Shown here piece by piece: positions 37,180 to 47,304 of a stretch of 64,000 nucleotides of DNA. Below the pieces are notes generated by a model. The model worked only from the letters and a program-made list of their open reading frames with translations, did not search any database and was not told where the DNA came from. Source of the stretch: Rhodococcus sp. SBT000017. GTDB taxonomy: Bacteria; Actinomycetota; Actinomycetes; Mycobacteriales; Mycobacteriaceae. Numbering within the stretch: position 1 is the first letter of the stretch; every line of letters begins with the position of its first letter. The DNA lies in contig NZ_REFU01000001.1 in NCBI RefSeq assembly GCF_003688915.1, positions 248,001 through 312,000 on the forward strand, given 5' to 3'. Made by a program: the position numbers and the translations under genes.

Positions 37180-37252
37180 TCCGGAGTGGGGTGACGATGC
37201 GTTTCAAGAAATTAACGCTTCTACCGCGCCTAACTCCTGTCTCTGTAGCAAC

Positions 37253-38968
<1,716 letters not shown>

Positions 38969-39943
38969 ATGCTCGCGCGCAACGCAGAGTCGCTCTACTG
39001 GATCGGACGGTACGTGGAGAGAGCGGACGACACGGCCCGCATTCTCGACGTCACCGTCCACCAGCTTCTCGAGGACGCCACGGTCGACCCCGACCACACT
39101 TCGCGAGTGTTGTTGCGAGTGCTCGGGTTCAAGCACGAACCGGACGTTTCACTCGACGTGTGGTCGCTCACCGAGGTCGTCGCCTTCAGCCGCGACGGAT
39201 TGGGTTCGATCGTGGACTCGCTGTCGAGCGCGCGTGAGAACGCCCGTGGTGCACGAGAAGTCACGTCCAGCGAGATGTGGGAGTGCCTCAACACCACGTA
39301 CAACGGGCTCAACGAGCGCATCAGGGCGTCCAAGCGCACCGGCCCGGCCGAGTTCTTCAGCTACATCGAGGAGCGCGCCGCAATGTTCGCCGGTCTCGCG
39401 GACTCCACCCTCAGTCACGACGACGGCTATCGCTTCCTCCTGCTCGGTCGCTCGGTCGAGCGCATCGACATGATCGTTCGGCTGTTGCTCTCGCGAGCCG
39501 GTGACCGGCCGTCGTCGCCGGCCTGGGTCACTGTGCTTCGCTCCGCCGGTGCCCACGACACCTACCTGCGCACCTACCGCGGCGCGCTCGATGCCCAGCG
39601 AGTTCTCGAATTCATGTTGCTGGACAGGCTCTTTCCGCGATCGGTGTTCTACGCACTCAACGAGGCGGAACGTTCGCTCGATCAGCTCGACCATCAGCCC
39701 AACAGTCGAGTCGGTGCGCGCGCCGAAGCGCAGCGCCTCCTCGGCCGCGCTCGGAGCGAACTCGAATTCCTCCGTCCCGGTGAAATTCTCGACGATCTGC
39801 AGGAGCGCCTGCTCTCCCTGCAGGAAACCTGCCGTGAACTCGGTGATGCGATCTCCAAGCAGTATTTCCACGCTGCTCCGTGGGTTGCATGGACGGACGC
39901 CGGCTCCGGAACATTCGAAGATCAATTGGAAGGTGAACTGTGA
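38969..39943 (+). CDS. Alpha-E domain protein
   Basis: A 324-residue all-helical protein of the alpha-E family (COG2307), beginning MLARNAESLYWIGRYVERADDTARI, with SRDGLGSIVDSLSSARENARG and a repeat-like helical C-terminal half. It has no known catalytic residues. It always travels with the permuted ATP-grasp and transglutaminase genes. ATG 38969 follows the upstream stop directly with no gap, so translation is coupled. Confidence 0.9.
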   Translation: MLARNAESLYWIGRYVERADDTARILDVTVHQLLEDATVDPDHTSRVLLRVLGFKHEPDVSLDVWSLTEVVAFSRDGLGSIVDSLSSARENARGAREVTSSEMWECLNTTYNGLNERIRASKRTGPAEFFSYIEERAAMFAGLADSTLSHDDGYRFLLLGRSVERIDMIVRLLLSRAGDRPSSPAWVTVLRSAGAHDTYLRTYRGALDAQRVLEFMLLDRLFPRSVFYALNEAERSLDQLDHQPNSRVGARAEAQRLLGRARSELEFLRPGEILDDLQERLLSLQETCRELGDAISKQYFHAAPWVAWTDAGSGTFEDQLEGEL

Positions 39944-40782
39944 GCTGGCGTATGCGTGTCGTGCACACCACGGGCTATCAGTACGACGCACCGGTGACGT
40001 CGTCGTACAACGAGGCTCGGTTGACGCCGCGAAGTGACAATCGGCAGAACGTGATTCTGAACCGAGTCGAGACCAACCCGGTGACGCGTTCCTACCGCTA
40101 CACCGACTACTGGGGCACCGCGGTGACGGCGTTCGACCTGCACGCACCGCACACCGAGCTCGAGGTCACCGGATCTTCGGTGGTCGAGACCGATCCCTTC
40201 GTCTACCCGGACGAGAACGCCTCCTGGGAGGAACTCGCGGGCGACCAGGTCATCGACCGCTTCAACGAGGTCCTCGACAACACCGAGTACGTGCCGAAGA
40301 ACAGGCAACTCGCGTCGGTGGCGAAGAAGCTGTCCAAGGGCCTACCGCCGCAGGAATCGGTGGTGGAGATCTCCAACTGGGTCAACCAGGAGATGTCCTA
40401 CGTGCCGGGCACCACCGGCGTGCACACCTCGGCCGTGGAAGCGTGGTCGGAGAAGAAGGGCGTCTGTCAGGACTACGCCCACCTGACGTTGCTGATGCTG
40501 CGCAGCGTCGGTATCCCCAGCCGTTACGTCTCGGGCTACCTGCACCCGAAGAAGCAGGCTGCGATCGGTGCCACGGTGGAGGGCCAGAGCCACGCGTGGA
40601 TCGAGGCCTGGACCGGCGCGTGGTGGGGCTACGACCCGACCAACGCCATCGCCGTCAACGAGCAGCATGTGTCGGTCGGACTCGGCCGCGACTACGCCGA
40701 CGTGCCACCGCTCAAGGGCATCTTCTCCGGCGGCGGTTCGACGGCTCTCGACGTGGTCGTGGAAATCACCCGCCTCGCCTGA
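39940..40782 (+). CDS. Transglutaminase-like cysteine protease family protein
   Basis: The 280-residue protein has a bacterial transglutaminase N-domain (MRVVHTTGYQYDAPVTSSYNEARLTPR) and a transglutaminase core. The catalytic cysteine lies in KKGVCQDYAHL, the histidine in GQSHAWIEAW and the aspartate in WGYDPTNA. It is probably a peptidase or amide-forming enzyme acting with the ATP-grasp and alpha-E proteins. GTG 39940 overlaps the upstream stop (GTGA). A 19-bp hairpin terminator follows. Confidence 0.92.
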   Translation: MSWRMRVVHTTGYQYDAPVTSSYNEARLTPRSDNRQNVILNRVETNPVTRSYRYTDYWGTAVTAFDLHAPHTELEVTGSSVVETDPFVYPDENASWEELAGDQVIDRFNEVLDNTEYVPKNRQLASVAKKLSKGLPPQESVVEISNWVNQEMSYVPGTTGVHTSAVEAWSEKKGVCQDYAHLTLLMLRSVGIPSRYVSGYLHPKKQAAIGATVEGQSHAWIEAWTGAWWGYDPTNAIAVNEQHVSVGLGRDYADVPPLKGIFSGGGSTALDVVVEITRLA

Positions 40783-40785
40783 CGC

Positions 40786-40827
40786 CGTGCGCGTTTTGCG
40801 TAGCTGTGGCTACGCAAAACGCGCACG
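40786..40827. terminator. Bidirectional terminator between transglutaminase and PemK-like genes
   Basis: Two perfect 19-base arms (40786-40804 and 40809-40827) surround a TGTG loop between convergent genes. Each arm carries an internal T4/A4 stretch, but there is no flanking T-run. It starts 3 bases past one stop and ends 4 bases before the other. Confidence 0.8.
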
Positions 40828-40831
40828 ACGG

Positions 40832-41401
40832 TCAGTTCCAGCCGAAGTCTCGGCGCAATCTGTTTGCGACGGAATCGAATTGGGGCTTGCTCAGAATTGC
40901 GCCCTCGCGTCGGATGCCGTCCTCGGGCACGTCGAGCACTCGGTCCAGACGAATCCAGCTCGGTCGGCCTTCGGCATCCCAGGACCCGGACCCGATCGAC
41001 TGCCAGTCACGGTCTCCGTCGCGGCTGCTCTGGCTCGACAACATCAGGCCGAGCAGATCGTTGCCCTCGCGTCCGACGACCAGAACGGGACGGTCCTTGC
41101 CTTGGCTGGCGTCCTCTTCGTAGGTGACCCAGGTCCAGACGATTTCGCCGGGGTCGGCCTTGCCGTCCAGGTCGGGGGAGTACTCGATGGTGCGGGCGCG
41201 TTGTGCCGTAGGCCTGGTCTGCGACGCCACGGGGCGGCCCGGACGAGGTGCCGGACCGGATGTGCGCGTCGCCGTCCCGCTGATCGCGTCCTTGCCCTTC
41301 TGCACCGCACCGGACTTCTGCAATTGACGCAGCAGCCGCGGACCCTCGCGCATCGCGATCTTGCCCAGTTCCTTGCCGAATCTGCTCCAGTTGCCAGCCA
41401 T
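40832..41401 (-). CDS. PemK/MazF-fold protein
   Basis: The 189-residue protein has a basic N-terminal part of about 75 residues and a C-terminal PemK/MazF-like fold (IEYSPDLDGKADPGEIVWTWV, then GKDRPVLVVGREG and GLMLSS). It lies convergent to the transglutaminase gene and divergent from lepA, the place of Rv2405 in M. tuberculosis. No antitoxin-sized gene stands beside it, so it may not be a toxin. ATG 41401 begins MAGNWSRFGKEL. Confidence 0.75.
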   Translation of the reverse strand: MAGNWSRFGKELGKIAMREGPRLLRQLQKSGAVQKGKDAISGTATRTSGPAPRPGRPVASQTRPTAQRARTIEYSPDLDGKADPGEIVWTWVTYEEDASQGKDRPVLVVGREGNDLLGLMLSSQSSRDGDRDWQSIGSGSWDAEGRPSWIRLDRVLDVPEDGIRREGAILSKPQFDSVANRLRRDFGWN

Positions 41402-41557
41402 GCGGCGAGTGTAGCGATGCAGACCCTGCTGCTCATCGCCCGAACCGCGGCGACGTGAACACCCGAGTCGGACAGCCGGGGACGGCGCACCGTTCTCGGC
41501 GTGGGACGATAGGGAAACCCGTTCGCTCATTTCGAACACGCCAGCCGAAGGATACGA

Positions 41558-43399
41558 GTGCCCAGCTTCGCCGACACGACGTTCACCGATCCGTCCAGGA
41601 TCAGGAACTTCTGCATCATCGCCCACATCGACCACGGCAAGTCGACGCTGGCCGACCGGATGTTGCAGCTCACGGGCGTCGTTGACGACCGGTCGATGCG
41701 TGCTCAGTATTTGGACCGGATGGATATCGAGCGCGAGCGCGGCATCACCATCAAGGCACAGAACGTCCGGCTCCCGTGGGTCGTCGACGGCGACGAATTC
41801 GTCCTGCACCTCATCGACACACCCGGCCACGTCGACTTCACCTACGAGGTATCGCGTGCACTCGAGGCCTGTGAAGGAGCGGTGCTGCTCGTCGACGCCG
41901 CGCAGGGCATCGAGGCGCAGACGCTCGCGAACCTGTACCTGGCTCTCGACAAAGAGCTCACCATCATCCCGGTGCTCAACAAGATCGACCTGCCCGCCGC
42001 CGACCCGGACCGCTACGCCGCCGAGATCGCCCACATCATCGGGTGTGAGGCCGACGACGTGCTGCGTGTGTCCGGCAAGACCGGCGTGGGCGTCGAGGAA
42101 TTGCTCAACGAGGTCGTCAAGCTGGTTCCGGCACCTGTCGGCAATCCCGACGGGCCTGCCCGCGCGATGATCTTCGACTCGGTCTACGACACCTACCGCG
42201 GCGTCGTCACCTACGTCCGCGTCGTCGACGGTGCACTCAATCCGCGCGAGAAGGTCACGATGATGTCGACCGGGTCCACGCACGAGCTGCTCGAGGTCGG
42301 CATCGTCTCACCCGATCCGAAAGCGACCAAGGGCCTCGGCGTCGGCGAGGTGGGTTACCTCATCACCGGCGTGAAGGACGTCCGCCAGTCCAAGGTCGGC
42401 GATACCGTCACCACCTTCCGCAAGGGCGCGACCGAGCCGCTGACCGGCTACCGCGAGCCCCGTCCGATGGTGTACTCGGGCCTCTACCCGCTCGACGGTT
42501 CGGACTACCCCGACCTGCGCGATGCTCTCGAGAAGCTGCAGCTCAACGATGCGGCCCTGACGTACGAGCCGGAAACGTCGGTGGCGCTCGGCTTCGGCTT
42601 CCGCTGCGGCTTCCTCGGTCTGCTGCACATGGAGATCACCCGCGAGCGGCTCGAGCGAGAGTTCAACCTGGACCTGATCTCCACCTCACCGAACGTGGTC
42701 TACCGCGTCGAGATGGAAGACGGTGCCGAGCACATCGTCACCAACCCGTCGTACTGGCCCGAGGGCAAGGCACGGGAAGTGTTCGAGCCGATGGTCAAGT
42801 GCACCATCATCTCGCCCAGCGAGTTCATCGGTTCGATCATGGAACTGTGCCAGGGACGACGCGGAGAGCTCGGCGGCATGGACTACCTGTCCGAGACCCG
42901 AGTCGAGCTGCGCTACACGATTCCGATGGCGGAGATCATCTTCGACTTCTTCGACATCCTGAAGTCCCGAACGCGTGGATACGCCAGCCTCGATTACGAG
43001 GAGATCGGCGAGCAGGCCGGTGCGCTGGTCAAGGTCGACATCTTGCTCCAAGGTGAGGCCGTGGACGCGTTCTCGGCGATCGTGCACAAGGACAATGCCG
43101 CGGCCTACGGCAACAAGATGACGACCAAGCTCAAGGAACTGATTCCGCGTCAGCAGTTCGAGGTGCCGATCCAGGCCGCCATCGGCTCTCGCATCATCGC
43201 CCGCGAGAACATCCGCGCGATCCGCAAGGACGTGCTGGCCAAGTGCTACGGCGGCGACATCAGCCGTAAGCGCAAGCTGCTCGAGAAGCAGAAGGAAGGC
43301 AAGAAGCGGATGAAGACGATCGGTCGCGTCGAGGTGCCGCAGGAAGCCTTCGTCGCCGCACTGTCCTCGGAATCCTCGTCGGACAAGCCGAAGAAGTAG
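41558..43399 (+). CDS. lepA: Elongation factor 4 (LepA GTPase)
   Basis: EF4 is a ribosome-associated GTPase that helps initiation or back-translocation under stress. The 613-residue product has the G domain [39 protein letters not shown] and NKIDLPAAD, followed by domain II and the LepA-specific C-terminal domain ending [19 protein letters not shown] 41558 follows GAAGGA. It diverges from the PemK-like gene across 156 bases. Confidence 0.97.
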   Translation: MPSFADTTFTDPSRIRNFCIIAHIDHGKSTLADRMLQLTGVVDDRSMRAQYLDRMDIERERGITIKAQNVRLPWVVDGDEFVLHLIDTPGHVDFTYEVSRALEACEGAVLLVDAAQGIEAQTLANLYLALDKELTIIPVLNKIDLPAADPDRYAAEIAHIIGCEADDVLRVSGKTGVGVEELLNEVVKLVPAPVGNPDGPARAMIFDSVYDTYRGVVTYVRVVDGALNPREKVTMMSTGSTHELLEVGIVSPDPKATKGLGVGEVGYLITGVKDVRQSKVGDTVTTFRKGATEPLTGYREPRPMVYSGLYPLDGSDYPDLRDALEKLQLNDAALTYEPETSVALGFGFRCGFLGLLHMEITRERLEREFNLDLISTSPNVVYRVEMEDGAEHIVTNPSYWPEGKAREVFEPMVKCTIISPSEFIGSIMELCQGRRGELGGMDYLSETRVELRYTIPMAEIIFDFFDILKSRTRGYASLDYEEIGEQAGALVKVDILLQGEAVDAFSAIVHKDNAAAYGNKMTTKLKELIPRQQFEVPIQAAIGSRIIARENIRAIRKDVLAKCYGGDISRKRKLLEKQKEGKKRMKTIGRVEVPQEAFVAALSSESSSDKPKK

Positions 43400-43442
43400 G
43401 GCAGCTCCTGGTTGCCGACAGCAACCTCACACCTTTTCTGTC

Positions 43443-43504
43443 GACCGCGCGCCCCCGCTCGCATCGGAGCAGGGGTGCGCAGTCGGCAGTAGGGGCGCGC
43501 GGTC
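43443..43504 (+). terminator. Nested inverted repeat after lepA, likely terminator
   Basis: Outer arms of 13 bases (43443-43455 and 43492-43504) are perfect complements. Inside is a second stem, CCCCGCTC with GAGC-A-GGGG, around GCATCG. No T-run follows. Its place 43 bases after lepA suggests a U-less terminator; its right arm lies near the promoter of the next gene. Confidence 0.55.
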
Positions 43505-43550
43505 CCCACCGAACTCGGTCGCGAATTGCGGGCGAGTACATTTCGAAGCT

Positions 43551-44558
43551 GTGACGACGCCGATTCTGAAGCAGTTGCGTGTTCCCGTTGTCGGTGCGCC
43601 GATGGCAGGCGGCCCGAGTACTCCCGAACTCGCGCGCGCCGTATCGGAGGCGGGTGGGCTCGGCATGATCGCCGGTGCACTGTTGACACCCGAAGCCTTT
43701 GCGACGCAGATCGATTCGGTGCGCGGTCTGCTGTTCGGCGTCAATCTGTTCCTGCCCGAGGAGCCATCGGGTGCGGATGTGGAGTCCTATGCCGAGCACC
43801 TTGCGTCCTGGTTCGAGCGTTTCGACGCAGAGCCTGGGGAGCTGGTGCGACGTGACGACTTCTACGCCGAGAAGTTCGCCTGGCTGCTCGCGCACCCGGT
43901 ACCGCTGGTGTCGAGTACGTTCGCGACGTTCGACGCGGACGAGGTCGCTCAATTGCATGCCGTTGGGACCGAGGTGTGGGCTACCGTCGCCACCGCGTCG
44001 GACGCCTCTGTGGCCACCGCCAACGGTGTGGACGCGCTCGTGGTGCAGGGACCCGAAGCGGGCGGGCATCGAGGCACCTTCGACGGCTCGGCTCCCGACG
44101 AGCCGCTGACCGAACTGCTGACCGCAGTGCGGGAGATCTCCGATCTACCGCGAATCGCCGCGGGCGGACTGATGGATGGCAACGACATTGCGCCGCTGCT
44201 GGATTCGGGTGCCGCGCATGCCGCGCAGCTCGGTACCGCGCTTCTGAACACACCCGAGGCCGGCACCAAGCCGGTGCACCGGGAGCAACTGACGGTTGCT
44301 CCCGACACCGCGGTGACCAAGGCGTTCTCCGGACGACCGGCGCGGGGGCTGGTGAACGAGTTCATGCGGGAGAACTCCGAAGCGGCACCGCTGGCGTATC
44401 CCGATCTGCACTACCTGACCGCGCCGATGCGGGCGAAGGCCGCGGCGGCGGGCGATCCGTCGGGACTGTCGATGTGGGCCGGCACCGGTTTTCGCCGTGT
44501 GCAGGCGAAGCCCGCGGCCGAGCTGGTCGCCGAATGGGCGAGGCAACTCGGCCGCTGA
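43551..44558 (+). CDS. Nitronate monooxygenase (2-nitropropane dioxygenase family)
   Basis: A 335-residue FMN TIM-barrel protein: PVVGAPMAGGPSTPELARAVSEAGGLGMI at the N-terminus (short blocks), VQGPEAGGHRG with the phosphate-binding loop, and AAGGLMDGNDIAPLLDSGAAHAAQLGTALL. These enzymes oxidise nitronates such as propionate-3-nitronate; some relatives are enoyl reductases. TACATT (43537-43542) ends 8 bases before GTG 43551, so the mRNA is probably leaderless. It is convergent with the GH15 gene. Confidence 0.85.
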   Translation: MTTPILKQLRVPVVGAPMAGGPSTPELARAVSEAGGLGMIAGALLTPEAFATQIDSVRGLLFGVNLFLPEEPSGADVESYAEHLASWFERFDAEPGELVRRDDFYAEKFAWLLAHPVPLVSSTFATFDADEVAQLHAVGTEVWATVATASDASVATANGVDALVVQGPEAGGHRGTFDGSAPDEPLTELLTAVREISDLPRIAAGGLMDGNDIAPLLDSGAAHAAQLGTALLNTPEAGTKPVHREQLTVAPDTAVTKAFSGRPARGLVNEFMRENSEAAPLAYPDLHYLTAPMRAKAAAAGDPSGLSMWAGTGFRRVQAKPAAELVAEWARQLGR

Positions 44559-44568
44559 GCCCTCGCGC

Positions 44569-46614
44569 TCAGGGGTTGGAGTGGGCAGGCTGGAAGTGCC
44601 CTGCCACCTGAGCTTCCTCGGCGCGGATGACGTGCACCACCGCGTTGATGAGTGCGAGGTGAGTGAACGCCTGCGGGAAGTTGCCGAGATGACGGCCGGT
44701 GCGGTGGTCGATTTCCTCGGCGTAGAGCTTGAGTGGGCTCGCGTACCCCAGCAGACGCTCGCAGAGGTGTTTGGCGCGAGGGAGCTCGCCGATCTCTACC
44801 AGCGCGGATACGAGCCAGAAGGAGCAGATCGTGAACGTCCCTTCCTCACCCGCCAGACCGTCGTCGGTGGTGTCGGTTCGGTAGCGCAGGACCAGGCCGT
44901 CCTCGGTCAACTCGTCGGCGATGGCGAGCACCGTCGCGCGGATACGTTCGTCCTCGGCAGGCAGGAATCGAAGCAGCGGTGCCAGCAGCAGTGACGCATC
45001 CAGCGACGGGTCACCGTAGCGCTGAGTGAGGACACCCCGAGAATCGGTGCCGTTCTCGAGAATGTCCGCCTTGATCTCGTCGGCGATCTCGTTCCATTTG
45101 GCCGAATACTCCGTCTCGCCGTGGATGTCGGCGAGCTTGGCTCCGCGGTCGAGCGCAACCCAGCACATGAGCTTCGAGGACGTGAAGTGCTGCGGTTCAC
45201 CGCGCACCTCCCAGATGCCGCGATCGGGCTTGCGCCAGTTGGCAATCGCCTCCTCCACCTGGCGCTTGAGCAGGGGCCACAGGAATTCGGGGACGTGCTC
45301 GCGCGACTTGACGTGCAGGTACACCGAGTCGAGCATCGTGCCCCAGATGTCGTGCTGTTCTTGGTCGTAGGCTCCGTTGCCGATACGTACCGGACGTGCG
45401 CCGTCGTATCCGGACAGGTGTGGCAGCTCGCTCTCGTCAAGCGTTTTTTCGCCGCCGATGCCGTACATGACCTGGAGTGGATTGACCTCGCCGTTCGCCG
45501 TTGTCGCCACATCGGACATGAAGGCGAAGAAGTCGTTGGCCTCGCGGTCGAGTCCGAGTGTGTAGAGGCCCCACAGTGCGAACGTCGAATCACGTACCCA
45601 CGTGTAGCGGTAGTCCCAGTTACGTTCTCCACCGGGCGTTTCCGGAAGTGATGTGGTCGACGCAGCCAGCAGTGCACCGGTGGGGGCGTAGGTCAGACCC
45701 TTGAGGGTCAGGGCGCTGCGCTGCAGGTAGCCCCGCCACGGGTGATCGGGGAACCGGCCGATCGTGATCCACTGGCGCCAGCATTCGGACGTGCGCCACA
45801 TCTTGTCCGCGGCCTCCTCGAACGTCTGCGGCGCAGGCAGATCCGACCACGACAGAGCGACGAACACGTTGTCGCCCTCCGTCATTCGGGTGCGGGCGCG
45901 GGCTTCGCGTCCTTCGATGCCGATGCGGAGGTTGGTGGTCAGCTTCAACGTGGGCTGATCACCACCCGCGCTGGCCTCGCAGGTGGCGGTGGTTTCCTCG
46001 TACACCTTGCCGGTATACTCCCACTTCGCAGGCGCGCGGTGGTAGTCGAAGGCCGGCTCGCAGCTCATCTCGAGTTCGACAGTGCCGCTGACGCACTTGA
46101 TGGTGCGCAGCAGGATGTGTTCGGCGTCCCAGTCGCTCGGTGCGCGCTTGTGAGTACGAGAGCGTTGATCGGTGTTGTGCCACGGTCCCATGACGAGTGC
46201 ATCGCGGACCACGAGCCAACCGGTTTCGGTCTGCCACGTCGTCTCGACGATCAGGCCACCGGGGAGATACCGACGCGCCGCGGGCACCGATTGACCGTAC
46301 GGCCCGACCCGGAAATGGCCTGCGCTGCGATCGAGAACCGCTCCGAAGATGCTGGGGGAGTCAGGACGAGGCACGCACATCCATTCGACCGATCCGTTGC
46401 GAGCGATCAGGCAGGTCGTCTCGCAGTCCGAGAGGAATGCGTAGTCGTCGATCGGCGGAAAGGCACTTCGATAGGACGTCAGAGTGGACACCGGTGAGTC
46501 GGTGCTGCCCAACGCTCCCTGAACCTCGATCCCACCCAAACCTGGGTGCCCCGACCCCATGGGGGGCTCGTCGGCCACAGGGGGCACTGGCGAAACATCT
46601 TCGTATGCCGTCAT
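44569..46614 (-). CDS. Glycoside hydrolase family 15, probable trehalase
   Basis: The 681-residue product has a GH15 N-terminal domain (YAFLSDCETTCLIARNGSVEWMC) and an (alpha/alpha)6 catalytic barrel with NWDYRYTWVRDSTFALW, the general acid in GIWEVRG near residue 464 and the general base in EEGTFTICSFW near residue 588. In mycobacteria the homologue at this place (Rv2402 type) is a GH15 trehalase. Trehalose is an osmolyte, so the gene may belong with the ectoine and proline genes in stress physiology. ATG 46614 (MTAYED) is the start; the first 45 residues are low-complexity. Confidence 0.87.
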   Translation of the reverse strand: MTAYEDVSPVPPVADEPPMGSGHPGLGGIEVQGALGSTDSPVSTLTSYRSAFPPIDDYAFLSDCETTCLIARNGSVEWMCVPRPDSPSIFGAVLDRSAGHFRVGPYGQSVPAARRYLPGGLIVETTWQTETGWLVVRDALVMGPWHNTDQRSRTHKRAPSDWDAEHILLRTIKCVSGTVELEMSCEPAFDYHRAPAKWEYTGKVYEETTATCEASAGGDQPTLKLTTNLRIGIEGREARARTRMTEGDNVFVALSWSDLPAPQTFEEAADKMWRTSECWRQWITIGRFPDHPWRGYLQRSALTLKGLTYAPTGALLAASTTSLPETPGGERNWDYRYTWVRDSTFALWGLYTLGLDREANDFFAFMSDVATTANGEVNPLQVMYGIGGEKTLDESELPHLSGYDGARPVRIGNGAYDQEQHDIWGTMLDSVYLHVKSREHVPEFLWPLLKRQVEEAIANWRKPDRGIWEVRGEPQHFTSSKLMCWVALDRGAKLADIHGETEYSAKWNEIADEIKADILENGTDSRGVLTQRYGDPSLDASLLLAPLLRFLPAEDERIRATVLAIADELTEDGLVLRYRTDTTDDGLAGEEGTFTICSFWLVSALVEIGELPRAKHLCERLLGYASPLKLYAEEIDHRTGRHLGNFPQAFTHLALINAVVHVIRAEEAQVAGHFQPAHSNP

Positions 46615-46707
46615 GGCGTAATCATCGACCGATACATGGCATGCGTCCACTGCTGGTCGTCGGTCGGCGTGGCGTGAGAGCGGAACGAGCTGGTTTAAGC
46701 TGCGAGG

Positions 46708-46941
46708 GTGGAATCGATCGCACGCTGGTGGGACGGCGTCGAACTGTGGGTGACGGGTTTGCCGTTCGTGCCACAGTCGGTAGTCGTGCTGCTGGTCATC
46801 GTGCCTGCAGCGTTCCTGCTGGCGCGTGTGTTCGATCGCGTGCTCGCGGTGGTTCTGCACCTGCTCGGGCGTGATGCACGGGCCGCTCGTGACGCGGAGC
46901 TGACGGGTGCGGCCACCACTACGACGAAGGATGGACAGTAA
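46708..46941 (+). CDS. Small membrane protein (77 aa) upstream of sulfate transport operon
   Basis: The 77-residue product has a hydrophilic N-terminus with tryptophans (WWDGVELW), one strong membrane segment (VVVLLVIVPAAFLLARVF) and a charged C-terminal tail. GTG 46708 is preceded by TAAGCT about 7 bases upstream, which would make it leaderless. A similar small membrane gene (Rv2401A) lies in the same place near subI in M. tuberculosis. Function unknown. Its stop overlaps the next tiny ORF by one base. Confidence 0.7.
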   Translation: MESIARWWDGVELWVTGLPFVPQSVVVLLVIVPAAFLLARVFDRVLAVVLHLLGRDARAARDAELTGAATTTTKDGQ

Positions 46942-47018
46942 TGCCACGGTCTCGGGTCACGTTGGCGCTCATCGCGCTCTTGGTGCTGGTTGTCATCGCC
47001 TGGTTGCTCACTCGATAG
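46941..47018 (+). CDS. Tiny single-span membrane peptide (25 aa)
   Basis: ATG 46941 overlaps the TAA of the upstream small gene (TAATG) and encodes 25 residues: a basic start (MPRSRVT), a hydrophobic span (LALIALLVLVVIAWLL) and a final TR. AAGGA lies 9 bases upstream. The translational coupling, clean hydrophobic segment and arginines at each end support a real membrane peptide. Function unknown. Confidence 0.6.
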   Translation: MPRSRVTLALIALLVLVVIAWLLTR

Positions 47019-47059
47019 CCGATTAGAGTCGGTCCGGATCCTCTGCTAGATTTCTGACC

Positions 47060-47149
47060 GTGTCTTCTGCCGCCGAGTACCGCGTCCGCCATCAGTTGGC
47101 GTTGATTGCTGTAGGCATGCTGGCAGTGGCCGATATCGACTGTTGTTGA
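47060..47149 (+). CDS. Leaderless short ORF ending in Cys-Cys, candidate cysteine-responsive attenuator leader of subI-cysTWA
   Basis: A 29-codon ORF starts at GTG 47060, 7 bases after TAGATT (47047-47052), so it should be translated without a leader. It ends VADIDCC then TGA: two cysteine codons directly before the stop. Leaderless short ORFs rich in terminal cysteine codons are known in mycobacteria to attenuate downstream sulfur genes according to cysteinyl-tRNA supply. The position, 155 bases before a sulfate-binding protein gene, fits that role exactly. Confidence 0.7.
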   Translation: MSSAAEYRVRHQLALIAVGMLAVADIDCC

Positions 47150-47304
47150 TTCTTTCCCTCGTCGAATCGGTTCCGTCGATCCGTTGCCCACGCGTCTACT
47201 TCTCGCGGTCGGGCGGTTCACGACCTACTCTCTGCCGTCCACGGTGATCCCGCGATGACACGCGGCTGCGGTGGTGCTCCGGTTCGACTTCGGGGAGGTC
47301 GACC
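47150..47304 (+). promoter_or_regulatory. Leader between the Cys-Cys ORF and subI
   Basis: This 155-base non-coding stretch would hold the attenuator or ribosome-binding-site-sequestering structure controlled by the short ORF. A pyrimidine-rich segment (TTCTTTCCCTC, 47150-47160) could pair with the GGGGAGG ribosome-binding site of subI (47292-47298). I cannot fold it reliably by eye. Confidence 0.4.
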
